Below the pieces are notes generated by a model that worked only from the letters and a program-made list of their open reading frames with translations, had not been told where the DNA came from and did no database searches. The position numbers and the translations under genes were made by a program. From NCBI GenBank assembly GCA_903859155.1, contig CAIOLO010000090.1, positions 1-48,820 of the forward strand: a DNA stretch of 48,820 nucleotides, read 5' to 3'. Origin of the DNA: an uncultured beta proteobacterium (lineage in GTDB: Bacteria; Pseudomonadota; Gammaproteobacteria; Burkholderiales; SG8-39). Each line of letters begins with the position of its first letter. Position 1 is the first letter of the stretch. Shown here piece after piece: positions 47,402 to 48,820 of the stretch.

Positions 47402-48820
47402 ATGCAAACCTCCCCCTCCGGCCTGCTCTTCTCCGCCACCGATCTGGTGAATTACCTCGAGTGCGGGCACCTGACCGCGCTGGACCAGATCCACCTCACA
47501 ACACCCCTGCCCCGCTCCGAAGACAGCGAAGAGGCCCTTCTCTTCCAGAACAAGGGCCACGCCCACGAAGCGGCGTTTCTCGACATCCTGCGCACGCGCC
47601 ATGGTTCCGTAGTAGACATCCGCGCGGCAAAACTTGGCATCGACAATGCCGTTCAGGCCACGCTCGATGCGATGCGCGGCGGCGCGCCGGTCATCTACCA
47701 GGCAAGCTTGCGGAGCGGCAACCTCATCGGCCACGCCGATTTCCTCTACAAGGTGCCGGGCAAATCCTCGCTGGGCGACTTCCACTACGAAGTCGCCGAC
47801 ACCAAGCTCGCGCGCTCGCCCAAGGCCAAATTCCTCATCCAGCTTTGCTTCTATTCGGACCTGCTCGAAAAATCGCAGGGCGTGGCGCCGGCAATGACGC
47901 ACGTGGTGCTTGGCGACGGCACGGAACTCAGCTATCGCCTCGCCGACTACGCGCACTATTACCGCGAAGCCCTGGCGAGGTTTCTTGCCTTCGCCTCCGC
48001 CGCCGGCGGCGGCACCTATCCGGACCCCTGCGAGCGCTGCGAGATCTGCCACTGGCGCGGCCTGTGCGAAGAGCGGCGTCGCAAAGACGACCACCTGGTG
48101 CAGGTGGCCAACATCACCAAGGTGCAGATCCGCCGCCTCGCCGGGTCCGGCATCGGCACGCTCGAGCGCCTCGCCAAAGCACCGGCCACTCCGGTCCCGC
48201 CGCACATGCACCGCGACACCTTCGCACGCCTATGCGCGCAGGCGCGGCTGCAACTGGCCAGGCGCGAAACCGGCGCGGACCAACTGGAACTGCTGCCCAC
48301 CGCGACGGGCCGGGGCCTGGGTTTCGACCATCTGCCGCCGTTTGACGACGGCGACCTGTTTTTCGACATGGAGGGTGACCCTCTCGAAAATGGCGGCCTG
48401 GAGTATCTCTTCGGCGTGGCGTGGATGGAGCAAGGCAATCTCCGCTACCGCGCTTTCTGGGCGCACGACCGGGCCGGAGAAAAGCGCGCCTTCGAGGCCT
48501 TCATGGATTTCCTGGCCGCCCGCCTGGCCGCCCATCCCCGGCTGCACATCTACCACTACGCCCCTTACGAAAAAACCGCCCTGCAGCGCCTCATGTGCCT
48601 GCACGGCACGCGCGAGGCGGAGGTGGATGATCTTTTGCGCCGCGGCACGCTGGTCGATCTGTACCGCGTGGTGCGCGAATCGATACGCGTATCCGAGCCG
48701 CGCTACTCGATCAAGAACCTCGAAGCCTTCTACATGGGCCCGCGCAGCGGCGCCGTGAAGGACGCCGGCGCCAGCATCGTTTATTACGAACGCTGGAAGG
48801 AAAGCCGCGATCCTGCAATC
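47402..48820 (+). CDS. TM0106-family RecB-like nuclease (3' end outside window)
   Basis: 473 codons seen, continuing. LLFSATDLVNYLECGHLTAL at the start, RecB/PDDEXK motifs in LIGHADFLYKV … YEVADTKLARSPKAK … IQLCFYSDLLE, a Cys cluster DPCERCEICHWRGLCEERR as in Cas4/RecB iron-sulfur nucleases, then an RNase H-like part (LFFDMEGDPLENGGLEYLFG). Family members usually continue into a helicase domain, which would lie beyond the window. Probably DNA repair or defence. Confidence 0.9.
   Translation, partial: MQTSPSGLLFSATDLVNYLECGHLTALDQIHLTTPLPRSEDSEEALLFQNKGHAHEAAFLDILRTRHGSVVDIRAAKLGIDNAVQATLDAMRGGAPVIYQASLRSGNLIGHADFLYKVPGKSSLGDFHYEVADTKLARSPKAKFLIQLCFYSDLLEKSQGVAPAMTHVVLGDGTELSYRLADYAHYYREALARFLAFASAAGGGTYPDPCERCEICHWRGLCEERRRKDDHLVQVANITKVQIRRLAGSGIGTLERLAKAPATPVPPHMHRDTFARLCAQARLQLARRETGADQLELLPTATGRGLGFDHLPPFDDGDLFFDMEGDPLENGGLEYLFGVAWMEQGNLRYRAFWAHDRAGEKRAFEAFMDFLAARLAAHPRLHIYHYAPYEKTALQRLMCLHGTREAEVDDLLRRGTLVDLYRVVRESIRVSEPRYSIKNLEAFYMGPRSGAVKDAGASIVYYERWKESRDPAI

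Overview
The window looks like the chromosome of a GC-rich betaproteobacterium. The evidence is the gene order scpB-scpA-trpS-M50 protease-YciO/Sua5 protein-PHP phosphoesterase, several Bug/TctC-type binding proteins, and aromatic-degradation genes. No 16S rRNA or other decisive marker is present, so the genus is open.

Layout. (1) 1-7750: housekeeping block, mostly minus strand (ScpB, ScpA, TrpS, site-2 protease, YciO-like protein, PHP phosphoesterase, alpha/beta hydrolase), then a plus-strand gamma-carbonic-anhydrase-like protein and an LLM flavin oxidoreductase. (2) 7763-12383: minus-strand branched-chain-type ABC importer livK-H-M-G-F, divergent from a LigA/LigB-like extradiol dioxygenase (12594-13689). 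(3) 13825-16334: tRNA-Ala, Glu, Lys and Val, a half tRNA-Val and a second tRNA-Val, with small proteins and a bicupin between them. (4) 16657-21940: a complete minus-strand corrinoid methyl-transfer operon (corrinoid protein, UroD-like methyltransferase, MetH-activation-domain protein, ASKHA reductive activator, methyl-THF methyltransferase) with an FNR/Anr-like box upstream. (5) 22985-25488: Hsp15 and two Bug-type binding proteins.

(6) 25741-47134 is the unusual part: about 21 kb of toxin-antitoxin (TA) and defence-like modules separated by 13 fragments of one HNH endonuclease gene, all on the plus strand and none intact. Modules include a candidate small-protein pair, MntA/HepT, two HigBA types, two BrnTA, two RelE/Xre, an AbiEii-like pair, DUF433/DUF5615, YgiT/DUF4258, DUF1016 (YhcG), KilA-N, a third HigBA, DUF2283/DUF4258 and HicAB. 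Unrelated modules begin at the same positions relative to the HNH sequence. A double-hairpin repeat (called type A here) recurs seven times. Two halves of an ARPP-1-type gene bound a 6.9-kb segment in circularly permuted order with a shared 17-mer. The HNH copies share frameshifts, so they spread as DNA after the gene died. The region reads as a cassette array with HNH fragments as recurrent boundaries; no integrase or transposase is visible in the window.

(7) 47402-48820: the start of a TM0106-family RecB-like nuclease, cut by the window edge.

How the genes may work together: the LIV importer, LigAB, cupin, LLM enzyme, Bug proteins and corrinoid system fit uptake and degradation of (possibly methoxylated) aromatic acids, with methyl groups passed to tetrahydrofolate under low oxygen. 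This is inference from gene content.
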